Assembly: GCA_023213395.1 (NCBI GenBank)
Contig: CM041465.1
Span: forward strand, 19,716,001-19,780,000
Source: Cycas panzhihuaensis
Taxonomy: Eukaryota > Cycadophyta
Direction: 5' to 3'
Length of the DNA stretch: 64,000 nt
The first letter of the stretch is position 1, and the number at the start of each line of letters is the position of its first letter. The notes under the pieces were generated by a model that saw nothing but the letters and a program-made list of their open reading frames with translations, searched no databases and was not told the DNA's origin. Shown in pieces: positions 1-10,018 of the stretch. A program made the position numbers and the translations under genes.

Positions 1-556
1 TGAAAATTTAAAAGATAATAGAAGTAAGGGGTTAAAGTTTATAAATACCTTATAAAGAGAAGGTTAATTTTAAAAAATTAAGGGAGAAGAGTTTTGTTTA
101 TATATTAATTATAATGAGAAAAAATTAAATAAAATGTTTGGGGGCGGAAAGGCGAGAATGTAATAAAAGGAAGGGTTTGATTTTGATTACATTAAAAAAT
201 AAAGCATAAAAAAAGGAGGTTTGTATTAGATTTAAATCAAATATACAATAATAAATTAAATCAAAAAAGTAATAATTGAGGAGGGGGTATTTAAATTTAT
301 TTGAATAAAGGTATTATAAAGGGGGTAGGGGTTTGTTTTAAATCATGTTTGATTTAAGTTAAATAAACAAGGGGGGGTATTGATTAAATTAAAATGTAAT
401 GGAGGATTAATTTATAAAGTTTAAATGTTATTTAAATTAAAGTGATAAAAGGGGGGCTTTAATAAAATGTGATAAAGGGAGGGGGGGGGGGGCTTTGATT
501 TAATTTAAATAAAAAAAGAGATTAAGGTTTAGGTTTTATTATTAAGGTCTAAGGTT
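1..556. other. C-depleted, G-run-rich low-complexity tract
   Basis: The + strand of this stretch has very few cytosines (about a dozen by eye) but many G runs of 4 to 15, at roughly 137-144, 283-287, 320-330, 371-377, 451-456 and 477-492. The runs are set in A/T-rich sequence, often as AAAGGGGG followed by CTTT or TATT and ATTTAAAT-like words, so the tract may be a badly decayed minisatellite. No coding frame is visible. Seen directly: strand asymmetry and G runs. Inference: a strand-asymmetric tandem repeat with G-quadruplex or R-loop potential. Confidence 0.75.
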
Positions 557-557
557 T

Positions 558-588
558 AATATATATATAACTATATATATATATATAA
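558..588. repeat. TA dinucleotide microsatellite
   Basis: Two runs of TA repeats separated by AAC, followed by a short poly-A. The tract marks the right edge of the C-depleted region. It is simple sequence with no further assignment. Confidence 0.9.
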
Positions 589-600
589 AAAAAAGCAAAC

Positions 601-1254
601 CTCAGACCCAACAGATTTGTTTATTTTGTAACTCAAAATTAAATTTTAATATGTATTGGGGTCCGGGGGTAAAAGCAAGGAAACCCTACCTCATTATCAC
701 ATTCTCCCCATGGCGGTGGCAAGGGTTTAATGCAGACCTGAATCATTGCAGGTGCGTCATAGCAACAACTCCTTCTTCGAATGGCATCTTTTTTATCATG
801 GCTTTCTCTTCATTGCAGGTCGCACAAACGAGTCTAGTTGTAGCCATGTCTACTAGGAATATAGAGATGTAAAAGCGGAGGGGTCATAACCATGACTTCT
901 CTTCATTGTAGGGTTCACGTTAAGGTGGAGTTGAAGAAGAAACTTGCAAAGTTGAATGAAGTTAGTGGTTTGTTTGATTTCCAATTCAGTTATGCCAAGA
1001 GGAATCCTTCCGTCAATCCTCTTGGATCTGTGATCCAAAGTTTTCCCTCTTCGGTCCCAATAGATTAAACAGAGAATGGACGTGATTTGTCTTAGGTTTT
1101 CAAAGCCAAAGTGCTCACAGAAGATCCAATTTTTGTATAGTAAGGAGCAGTGAGGATTCTGATGGAGGAATATCAATGGCTGGCTGGAGTTTCCTGGCGG
1201 CGATGAGGGTTTAAAACGTTTAGCTTCCTGTGGTGGCTCTGTCTGATGAGTAGT
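601..1254. other. Unassigned stretch before the CSLD fragment
   Basis: Sequence of ordinary composition. The words TTCATTGCAGGT, TCTTCATTGCAGGT and TCTTCATTGTAGGG recur at about 741, 812 and 902, giving a weak degenerate repeat that resembles 3' splice sites. The last 60 bases may hold a very decayed upstream continuation of the CSLD homology (a Ser-Asp-Glu triplet at about 1240). No other protein is recognisable in any frame. Confidence 0.4.
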
Positions 1255-1667
1255 TCTTGTGACTAGAATATGATCGACAGCACAGATGTAGATATTAGGC
1301 TACCAATGTTGGTGTATATATCTAGAGAAAAATGCCCTAGTTATGATCACAACAAAAAGGTAGGTGCCATGAATGCTTTAGTTCGTACAAGTGCTATCAT
1401 GTCCAGTGGACCTTTTGTCCTCAATCTGGACTATAATCACTATATCTACAACTCTTTCTGCATCTATTCCAATTGTAGAATACCAAGGTAGCCCTCTTGT
1501 AGATCAACAAGGGGTGAAAAAATGGTAGGCCTCTTGGAGCCCTAACAGTCCCCAAAGAGCCTCTGGATGCAATAACTATTATTGAGGCTATCAATGTGAT
1601 ATCTTACTGGTATGAGGATAAGACTAAATGGGACCAGAGGGTTGGTTGGATTTATGGCTCTGATACC
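1255..1667 (+). pseudogene. Cellulose-synthase-like D (CSLD) gene fragment, internally deleted
   Basis: CSLD proteins are Golgi-membrane family-2 glycosyltransferases of plant cell-wall synthesis. Three pieces in three frames match the family. 1270-1455 gives [16 protein letters not shown], then [15 protein letters not shown] and [12 protein letters not shown]; this is the catalytic region, where the family has DCDHYIYN, so one Asp-Cys is now Asp-Tyr. 1451-1519 gives [18 protein letters not shown]. 1524-1667 gives [29 protein letters not shown]. About 120 residues between the first two pieces are absent, with a clean junction after YIYNS. Frames shift near 1450 and 1520. The homology stops inside a retroelement PBS at 1656. 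It has neither the N-terminal zinc-binding region nor membrane helices. Recognition is by family motifs; the pseudogene call is certain. Confidence 0.88.
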
Positions 1668-1668
1668 A
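1656..1668 (-). other. Minus-strand primer binding site fused to CSLD fragment
   Basis: On the minus strand this reads TGGTATCAGAGCC, the classical plant initiator-Met tRNA PBS. The bases GGCTCTG (+ strand) also belong to the CSLD homology (Tyr-Gly-Ser), so PBS and gene fragment overlap by about 7 bases. Confidence 0.7.
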
Positions 1669-1971
1669 TGATAGAATAGGCACATGTACATAGTCATAAA
1701 TTCACAAGAACAGAAAAGAAACAAAAGAAAGAGATAATGCATATGTACACAGGGTTAACAGGTGGAAAACCGCTTCTAGGGAAGAAAAACCACCTCCTAA
1801 GTTAGATTTTAGTAATAAATAATTGAAATCAATATACAAAACAACAAACCCCCTAAAATAACCTTTGATTAGGCATTTGGACATACCTCCTAGATTCTTG
1901 GAACCAACTCCATGAATCTAGGAGATTAATAAATAGGACGGAGGTTCGTTGGAATGCAGTTCTACATTTCA
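1669..1971 (-). repeat. Candidate LTR of a minus-strand retroelement
   Basis: A 303-bp stretch with TG at the left and CA at the right, directly abutting the minus-strand PBS as a 5' LTR should. It contains a strong hairpin at 1888-1923 (arms TCCTAGATTC / GAATCTAGGA plus inner TGGA/TCCA). No second copy of this LTR was found in the window, so its right boundary rests only on TG...CA spacing. It could be a solo junction or half of an element extending left of the window. Confidence 0.45.
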
Positions 1972-2061
1972 ATGACCATCTACAAATCAATTAAATTAAA
2001 CATAAGTTTATAACATTACAATTACTTAAATTATATTTAAGACATGTGACTTAAATAATAA

Positions 2062-2254
2062 CATTAAGAAATATAATAAAACATAAAGTTTACATTATAT
2101 ATTTTAACAATATCAAATAGAAACAGATCACACAAGACACCAGATTATTATGGGAAATCCTTACAGGTGAAAACCCACAAATAATATTAATCATATATTG
2201 ATAAAATGATATTGTTACAAAGGATAGATTTTGATCTATATTTATAGATATCAA
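2062..2254 (-). repeat. LARD left LTR, part 1 (split by Copia-1)
   Basis: Aligns with 13454-13640: shared words include AGATCAC, GGTGAAAACCCA / GGTAAAAACCCA, and TTGATCTATATTTATAGAT. The terminal TG appears changed to CA by two transitions. The LTR resumes at about 9898 after Copia-1. Confidence 0.65.
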
Positions 2255-2565
2255 TGAAAGAGGTTAATATATCAAGGTCATTTGTGTAGATTAATTATGT
2301 GACCTTAGGATATATTATTAGCATTAGTCTCTTAATGAAATGTACTTTATGTGTATTTAGATGTAATTTTAGGTTCATGTCATTAGGCGGGAAAATCCTA
2401 ACCTAATGCTCACCATCAATAATAAAAGATGAAATCTCAAGGAGGGAATCATTATTCATTCTCACCTCCAAGCTTGCTCTCATATCTTGTTTCATCTTCT
2501 TTTTCATTCTCCATTGCCATTGTGTGCATGTGAGTGATTTATCTCCTAGATCCATCCTTCATTCA
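2255..2565 (+). repeat. Copia-1 5' LTR
   Basis: 311 bp, TG...CA, near-identical to 9581-9892 and clearly related to the Copia-2 LTRs at 18483 and 42659. It contains conserved inner blocks such as TATTCATTCTCACCTC. Confidence 0.93.
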
Positions 2566-2567
2566 TG

Positions 2568-2580
2568 TGGTATTAGAGCC
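2568..2580 (+). other. Copia-1 primer binding site
   Basis: TGGTATTAGAGCC begins 2 bases after the LTR end and matches the initiator-Met tRNA complement (TGGTATCAGAGC) with one C-to-T change. It primes minus-strand DNA synthesis. Confidence 0.88.
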
Positions 2581-4572
2581 CGAAGGGGATCTATTCACTC
2601 CATCCACTTGCATGGAGTCATTTTGCCTCTCCTTCACTTTCAATGTGAAGTATTGAGAGTGCATTCCTTATTTTTTAATATTTTGAGAGTATAAAATTAT
2701 AGTATTTTGTATGTTACTACTTTTTACATGTGTGTAGAAATTCAGAGGTGAAGAATACAGGTTTTTGAAGTTGTTCAGCTGCCGAAACAATCCCAGAAGC
2801 ATTAAAGGCCCAAATTTTTATAAAAATTTAACAATCTTAGAATTTGATAAAATTTGGCATACAAGGTCATCTTCACTAGATGATCATTTTTTTCTTTTGG
2901 GGAAACTTTTGATTCAACCTAAAACAATGATTTTTGGCTATGTCAAAAAGGGTAAATTTTGTGGATAAGTGATTTAAAGCACTTTTCCTAATGAAATCCT
3001 TCAATTATAAGCTAAAGATCTAAAAGTTTTATTAAAGGATCTAGTAAATTTATGTCTTAATATCATTTTAAGATAAATCTCATCAATTGTTATCCACTGA
3101 TTAGTGAGATCTATGCAGTTTTCTCACGGTTGCTGATTTTGCCTACTCAACTCCACAAAAGACTTTGCAAGGGCATTTTGGGTAAATTTTTGGCAGATTT
3201 TGTAGATGGTACAGAAGTAAAAGTTGATGTACATGTCAAAATGTAACTTTTGACATATTGAAATCTAGATTCTGAGATAGTTGATCTGGCATGATTTTAC
3301 TTTGGTGCTTTTTTGGGTAGAAACGTTTTTATGCCTTTTATGAAATCTGACTTCACAAATCTATTAGAAACTATATTCTAAACACTTTTTCCTTCTGTCA
3401 TAAATTTATATTTCATCATTTAGGCCTTCATATTTGTAATTTCTAAAAATTTGCCCATTTATCATTATTTGTAAATTTTGTGAAAAAATCACAAAATAAG
3501 GCAAAATAGAATGCATATAGATTTAGAAAAATCATCATTTTAGTGGTAAGTTGATTTATTTTTTATCCCATTATGGATTTTGTATCAAAACTTCCAAAAT
3601 CATATTTGGAAACATTATACTAAAGCAAGGGAAACCTTGGATCAGAAGTAACATCTGGTTCCCCTGCTAAATCTAGCATGTTTTTCTATTTATACACATA
3701 GCATAAAGCATCATAAAAATAACAACAACAATAAAGCATCACAAAAGAAGCAATAACAATAAAGCATCACAAAAGTAGCAACAACAACAAAGTAAGCACA
3801 AAAAGTAAGCAAGCACATTTGGCAAGTTTCTATTTCAGTTTTCAGTTATATGGAAACATCTCACACTATTCCTAAAAGGAATCTCATCCATATGATCTAT
3901 ACTTCCAGTTCTCAACTTGTGCACACACTTGCCTTGGTTGAAATAGACCAAGGTTGGCCAAACTCCAGGCCCTAAGGGAGGTGTGAGTTTCATACTGGGT
4001 TTGGTCTTAACTAGAATAGTGGTGGAGGGACAGGTTAGCCATACCTATGGCCTCCAATCAAGGATAATCCTGATAACCACCTAGGAAAATTGAAAACCTT
4101 AATGTAATATTAAAATTAACCTGGTCTAATATCTATCATAGCCGTGGGATACGCAATACCGTTTGACTCTTCGGAGGAGGTATATAACTGCTTATTGGTG
4201 AACTAGGTAAGGACTGGGAGTACCTGGGCTCCAATGTGACTTAAATTTCATCACCAAGCATAGGTGTAGGTATCGTAGGTGAAGGCTCTAATCGTATACT
4301 AGAAGCCTTAGGCATTGAAACCTCACATACATTTGGATATAAGCGAGAGGTTAGTGGCATGACACATCACCACTCTTTGTTAGCTCTACACTAGGCCCTA
4401 TTCTTGCATCATTACTTATATTTATTTTTTAATATAATTATTGAAAAATAGTTAATCATTCCTTGTTTCTCATCATAATAATCATTTCTACATCCCTACT
4501 GCGCCAGGTGTATTAGCGACACGTGTTAGTGGCACATACTTCTATCATCTCTTCTACTTCTTTATCATCACC
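2581..4572 (+). other. Copia-1 long untranslated leader
   Basis: About 2 kb between PBS and gag without a supported coding frame, homologous along its length to 18808-20747 of Copia-2. Within it, 3721-3790 holds short direct repeats built on AACAATAAAGCATCAC (29-bp period), contracted in Copia-2. A 53-base block at 4030-4082 is identical in the two copies although the surroundings have diverged visibly. Such a leader would be expected to hold RNA packaging and dimerisation signals; that role is inference. Confidence 0.7.
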
Positions 4573-5526
4573 ATGTCATCTCAATTCAAGCAAAATATTA
4601 ACTGCATATTGAAAGGCAAAGAAAATTAGGATATATGGTACACTATAATAAAAAATGCTACAAAGTATGAAGGCTTTTGGAGAGCCCACTTGCAGCCTAC
4701 CCCCAGCACACCAGCAACGACTATAATAACTACTTCTAGTGGATCCGCCCCAACAACTCCTACAGATGCTGCATCTAAACTACAATGGGAGATAGATGAT
4801 GAAAAGATTCGTGTAGGAATTTTGTTGGTCATTGATCACTCCTTGTACAACTTGATAAACGAAGAGGAACATGATACAACTTGGAAGGTCCTAGAAGTTC
4901 TTAGAAAGAACTTTGATACAAAGTCAGATTTAGAATTTGTTCATCTTGTTTTGAAAATGAACAAATTAAAAATGTAGAAGGGACGAGTATATGAGACAAT
5001 AAATCTCCTTTGACCAATCAAACAAGCAATTGATAAAGACTTTAAGACCCAATGTATCACTTGGGCATTTTTTATCCAGTCATGTTTACATGTCCCTGAT
5101 TATAAAAACTTACTTGAAAGTCTTCAATCTAGTGGAACATTGAAGACACTCAACTTCGAAGTACTTGCCGAGAAGTTTATAGAATTTGACAAGACCTTTG
5201 ATACAAACTTTGTAGCCTCTAACTCTCTTCTAGATGCAACCTTTGAGGTAGAAGAAGAAGTTTTCTATACAAAAAATCAAGGTCCCTCTCATGGTAGAGG
5301 AAATAACTGAGCGAGAGGAAGAGGACGCAATATGGGAAATCATCCATAAGGTCAATAAAATGCTCAATCACAACCTTGACAGTTTCAAGGCCAAGGGCTA
5401 CCTCAATAAAGAGCAAAACACTCAGGCCAAACCAGTACTTCTTCAGGGACTGGTAATCAAATCATTATGTGTGATCAGTGTAACCGTAAATGACACTTAG
5501 TAAAAGATTGCAGAATTGCCACTTAT
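4573..5526 (+). pseudogene. Copia-1 gag (capsid/nucleocapsid), broken
   Basis: ATG at 4573 opens a frame that runs through several stops (4627, 4975, 5009, 5308 and others) to the pol region without a frameshift, as expected for the single Copia gag-pol polyprotein. Recognisable parts are the gag core with SLYNLINEEEHDTTWKVL (UBN2-type capsid), a Gly-Arg-rich stretch near 5290-5330, and a CCHC zinc knuckle at about 5470-5515 (CDQCNRK, stop, HLVKDC), whose glycine codon is now TGA. Several stops are TAA where Copia-2 keeps CAA at the same site, direct evidence for C-to-T decay. Gag would coat and package element RNA in cytoplasmic particles; this copy cannot. Confidence 0.85.
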
Positions 5527-5529
5527 AAG

Positions 5530-7061
5530 TTGGCCAAGTTCCAACCAAAACATGGAGCTTACAATGTTGAAGAAACTTGTGAAGAATCCTTTAGTGGTGT
5601 AGGTCTTATACAAGCAAACATTCAAAGAATTAAGGGATCTTCAGCATCAAATACCATTGACCAACCAAAGAGATACTTTGAAGCTCGGTGTGGATATATC
5701 ACTTGTGAATTCCCTTCATCAATGCCAAGCCCTATTGGAATTGCTAATAGTGTGGCTTCAATCGATAGACAGTGGATCGTGGAAACAAGAGCAACTCAAC
5801 ATGTGACATGCAATAGCAGTCTATATCAAACATTTGACTCAAATATTTATGGAGTTATTCACATGGATGATAAATCACAACAACCTATTGAAGGAATTGG
5901 CAACATTCACCTAAAGTTCCTAGGCTTAGAAGATTTTACATTGCTTGATGTCTTATACATATCCAATCTCAAACAAAACCTACTCTCTTTATCTACACTT
6001 GTTTCGTGTGGATTTGATCTAAGTGTAACTGCAAATGACCAGACTCTTAAGGTCATTCACCCTCCAACTAATCAGGTGGTTTTGACTGGACATCTCTTTG
6101 GCAAACTCTTTCGACTGAATGACTCTCTATCTTCTGAAGCTCATTGTGCCCAAATCCCTTATGCTGATGAATAATTTACATTTAATTCCATCTTGACCCA
6201 TCTTACATTGTTACCAGAAGCTCTTTAGCATACTCGTATGGGCCATGTTCACATTGATAGATTTAGAGATCTTTCTAATACTCTTCCAAACCTTCTAAAG
6301 TTTTCCTCTAAGCCCTTTAAATGTGAAGCTTGTATCATTGCCAAATCTCATCGATAACCCTTTCCCAAAAGTCAGTGGAAATTGAGCCATCCATTAGAAT
6401 TGGTACACTCTGATTTGTGTGGGCCAATGCCCATTCCTTCATTGAAGGGCAAGCTATATTACATCTCTTTCATTAATGATTTTACTAGAAACGTATGGGT
6501 AGCTTTTCTACACAAGAAAGATGAAGCATTCTGTATATTTAAGGAATTCAAAGCCCTCACTAAAAAAGAATAAGGTTATCAACTCAAATACCTTCGAACT
6601 AATAATGGTAGTGAATTTATCTCACATGAGTTTGAAATCTACCTTCAAAACAATGACATCAAGCATCAAACAATGGTAGCAGGTACCCCACAACAAAATG
6701 GAGTTATTGACAGCATGAACAAGATAATTATAAACATGGCTTATGCTATGTTAATATATAAAAATGTACCTGCCTATTTATAGGCTAAAGTAATCTGGAC
6801 AGTTGTTTATTATATCAATGCTGTTAGCCCATCAAAGGAAGTGCAATCACCTAATGAAAAGTGGTCAGGACAAGCCCCCATTGTTCACTACTTTAGAATT
6901 TTTGGCTCTACATACTATGCCCATATTATAGATGCAGATCGAAATAGACTTAAGCCAAGGGCACTTAAAAATATCTTTGTTGGATACCTTATGGATAAGA
7001 AAGGATATAAGGTCTTTATACCTTCACAATGAAAAATCATCGTTACCAGAGATGTCATTTT
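5530..7061 (+). pseudogene. Copia-1 protease and integrase, catalytically dead
   Basis: Same frame as gag. The aspartic protease region starts near 5773 with WIVETRATQHVT, where the family has Asp-Ser-Gly-Ala; the catalytic Asp is Glu, Ser is Thr and Gly is Arg. The GAG-pre-integrase zinc region lies at about 6225-6360 (HTRMGHVHIDRF, CEACIIAKSHR), with stops at 6226 and 6355. The integrase core runs 6382-7030: the first Asp is kept (HSDLCGP, 6412), the second is Asn (TNNGSEF, codon 6601) and the Glu is Asp (codon 6709). A one-base loss in a T run near 7061, relative to Copia-2, ends the frame. Strand transfer would be abolished. Confidence 0.88.
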
Positions 7062-7186
7062 GTAGAGACAGAGGATCAATTACTTAAATTAGACTCCATA
7101 GTACCCTCATGCCACTATAATAATGTTATTAAGTATGATGTTCAAATTCTAAAATTTAGGGGGGGGATAGATATAGATTACTCCAA

Positions 7187-9091
7187 ATGTTTGAAGCTAA
7201 CAATAGAGCCTTGGAGGATACAAGTTATGACTCTGAACTAATAAGTACACATCTAGCACCATCTTTTGAAGATAGCAAAGTTGACAAAGGCAAAGCTATT
7301 ATAGAAGAACCATCATGTCCACCTTCAATTAACAAAGGTAAAATAGTGGTAGAAGGACCATCTTCCTCAGGCACATCAACATCCTCCTTACAAAATAATT
7401 ATTTTAATGAACATGATGAGAACCAAAAAGTTGGGGAAATGAGGGCATCATTCCTAACTCGAGGATCTCGAGAAGCCCGCCATCTCAATAAGGACATACA
7501 ACTAGATGAGGTGGGTAAAACTGGCACTCAAAGTGCCCATAGAGCAAGGATGCAGGAATCATTATATACTGAGCTTGAAGTAGTAGAATTGCACCTTACT
7601 CTTAATGAAGAGCCCTTAACGTACCAAGAAGCTATAAAGCATACAGCTTGGAAAAATGCCATGAATGAAGAGTACCAATCTCTTATCAAGAATAGTATAT
7701 GGGAGCTTGTTGATCTACCACTTGGCAGAAAGGTAGTTCAAAATAAATGGGTGTTCAAAAACAAATATAGATCAAGCAACACCCTTGAAAAACATAAGGC
7801 GAGGTTGGTAGCTAAAGGATTTACACAAAGGAAAGGCATCGACTATACTAAAGTCTTTGCATCTACAACCAAGTGGCCTATAATTAGAACTCTTATGGCC
7901 TTGGCTACTCAACAGGGTTGGAAAATCCACCAACTTGATATTAAGATCGCGTTTCTCGATTGAGATCTTAAAGAAGATATTTACATGGCTCAGCCAGAAG
8001 AAAATGAGATCGAAGGTTAAGAGCATAAGGTTCGCAGGCTTAGAAAGTCCTTGTATGGCCTTAACCAAGCCCCTCATGCTTGGTTTGCCAAGTTGTCTGA
8101 AAGGATAAGGCAACTTGGATATGAGGTTTGTGACTATCAAGATATTGATGCAATGTTATTCATCAAGTGCCATAAGGATAAAGTCACTTATCTCATAATC
8201 TTTGTGGATGACATGTTAGTAACGAGTAATAGTGAACAGGCAATAAGCCAACTGAAAAAGGACCTTGGCAAAATGTTCAAATTGTTTGACCTCGATTTGA
8301 TGAAATATTACTTGGGAATTGAAGTAACACAAAAGAATAGAAAAATTTTCCTCTCCCAAGAAAAATATATCAACGATCTTCTAACCAAGTTTCAGTTAGA
8401 AGATGCTTGACCAGTGATTTTACCTATGGATCCTAACACCAAACTCTCAGCTAAAGGTGAAACTAGGGACGAAGACGTAACACTCTACAGGAAACTTGTA
8501 GGTAGTCTCATCTACACTACCAATACAAGGCCAGATATTATACACTCTATCAACATTCTTGCTCGTTACATAACAAATCCTAAGCAAAATCATTGGCATG
8601 CAGTAGTGTGAGTGTTGAGATACCTTAAGACGACCAACAAATATGATCTATTGTATGAACCTAATTTAGACTTCAAGCTTTCTGCATACACAGAGTTGAA
8701 CTTTGTAAGAGATAAAGATACAGGAAGATCTACATCTGGGTATGTAACATTTCTTGGAATAGCACCAATGTCATGGAGATCCAGATGGCAGAAGATAATT
8801 GCAGATTCAACTGCTTCTGAGACTAATAAAGAGGTGATATGGCTGAGAAAATTATTAGAAACATTGAATATCACCTAAACAAGTCCTACGAGTCTTTATG
8901 TGGATAATCAATCAACAATCTTCATGGCAAAAAATCTTGTATTTCACAATCGTACTAAACACATAGGTACGAAAGTCCACAGGATTAGGGAACTTATTCA
9001 TGATGGCATAATTCAATTAGATTATTATCTTATAACAGATCAAGTGGCCAATATCTTCACCAAACTGCTACAAAGGGTGAAGTTTGAATAG
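7187..9091 (+). pseudogene. Copia-1 reverse transcriptase and RNase H
   Basis: After a second frameshift at the G8 run (7161-7168) the RT frame runs 7187-9091 with stops at 7961, 8018, 8408, 8609 and 8876. RT landmarks are WVFKNKYRSSN, KARLVAKGFTQ, KSLYGLNQAPHAWF and the active-site FVDDMLVTS at 8201-8221 (both Asp kept), then YYLGIEV. RNase H covers about 8600-8900; the usual Thr-Asp-Ser-Asp motif has become TELNF, and the segment holding the conserved Glu (Glu-Ala-Glu-Tyr in relatives, still readable in Copia-2) is deleted between DSTA and SETNKEV. A frame with VDNQSTI and KHIGTKVHRIREL follows, typical of the Copia C-terminus. Confidence 0.9.
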
Positions 9092-9570
9092 TTTCGAAGG
9101 TAGCTCAGCCTTAGGGCCTCCATCTTCGATTAATCAAAGAAGATGGCAACATGATCATCATACTCTATTCTCTTCATGAAAATCCCTTGTGGGCGCAGAA
9201 GAATAAGAGTAAGTCTATGCTCTATCCTCTTTATGAAAACCCCATGTAGGCATGGAAGGATAAGGGTTGTACTTGTTTTGGAAAATTAGAACCTGTGAAA
9301 ACCTAAAAGGGCATAGGGGATGACCAAATAGTATATGGAGACTTAGCAGATTAAGCTGCACATTTAAGCTACTTGGCTATTAGGCTATATCAAAGAGCCA
9401 CCTTAGTCATTTTGATTTATAAAAAGAGCTATAGATCTTAGAAAGTTCGTGGGTTTTTATTCCCCATGAGGGGTTTCCCACAAAAGTGTCATTTAGAATT
9501 TCAATATAATAATGAGGCTCAAATGAAGACCTCATAGAATAGATTTTCTGAAATTGACCTTCCACCATTA
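9092..9570 (+). other. Copia-1 3' untranslated region with 56-bp tandem pair
   Basis: Contains two tandem units, 9162-9217 and 9218-9273, each with CTCTAT-C-TCTT-ATGAAAA and a GGCG/GGCA...AAGGATAAG-like end. The same pair is present at about 42240-42350 in Copia-2, so the duplication predates both insertions. The remainder holds no frame. Confidence 0.7.
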
Positions 9571-9580
9571 AGGGGGGGAT
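9570..9580 (+). other. Copia-1 polypurine tract
   Basis: AAGGGGGGGAT directly before the 3' LTR, the primer site for plus-strand DNA synthesis. Confidence 0.88.
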
Positions 9581-9892
9581 TGAAAGAGGTTAATATATCA
9601 AGGTCATTTGTGTAGATTAATTATGTGACCTTAGGATATATTATTAGCATTAGTCTCTTAATGAAATGTACTTTATATGCATTTAGATGTAATTTTAGGT
9701 TTATGTCATTAGGCAGGAAAATCCTAACCCTAATGCTCACCCTCAATAATAAAAGGTGAAATCTCAAGGAGGGAGTCATTATTCATTCTCACCTCCAAGC
9801 TTACTCTCATATCTTATTTCATTTTCTTTTTTATTCTCCATTGCCATTGTGTGCATGTGAGTGATTTATCTTCTAGATCCATCCTTCCTTCA
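9581..9892 (+). repeat. Copia-1 3' LTR
   Basis: 312 bp, TG...CA, pair of 2255-2565. Followed by the target-duplication pentamer ATTAA. Confidence 0.93.
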
Positions 9893-9897
9893 ATTAA

Positions 9898-10018
9898 GTG
9901 CCAAAATATTAATATGATTACATATGTTAGCTCACCACAGATCCAACATCCCCTGTTAATATAGATATGGGGTAATAAGGTTTATCATTGGGAATAGATC
10001 CCCTCTCAAGGATAACCT
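9898..10018 (-). repeat. LARD left LTR, part 2
   Basis: Continues the alignment with the right LTR (about 13660-13798): AATATNAATATNATTACAT, GCTCACCAC / ACTCACCAC, and an end in CTCTCA versus TCTTTCA. The junction shows that Copia-1 landed inside an existing LTR. Confidence 0.6.

Larger units (their letters stand above)
2255..9892 (+). mobile_element. Copia-1: complete but decayed Ty1/Copia retrotransposon
   Basis: A 7.6-kb element with 311/312-bp LTRs (2255-2565 and 9581-9892), PBS, a long untranslated leader of about 2 kb, gag-pol in one frame, PPT and 3' LTR. LTRs begin TGAAAGAGG and end TTCA. Flanking pentamers ATCAA (2250-2254) and ATTAA (9893-9897) differ by one C/T, a decayed target duplication. 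By eye the two LTRs differ at about 14 of 311 positions, nearly all transitions, so it is younger than Copia-2. The domain order PR-INT-RT-RNaseH defines Copia. It lies inside the left LTR of the LARD element. Confidence 0.93.

Noticed and set aside
853-1176. 107-codon minus-strand open frame near the CSLD fragment
   Set aside because: No recognisable motif, and the composition of both strands there does not favour coding. Length is within chance for this stop density.
1270-1491. CSLD frame as a functional short gene
   Set aside because: Only a catalytic-region slice, with two frameshifts, a large internal deletion and no N-terminal or membrane parts.
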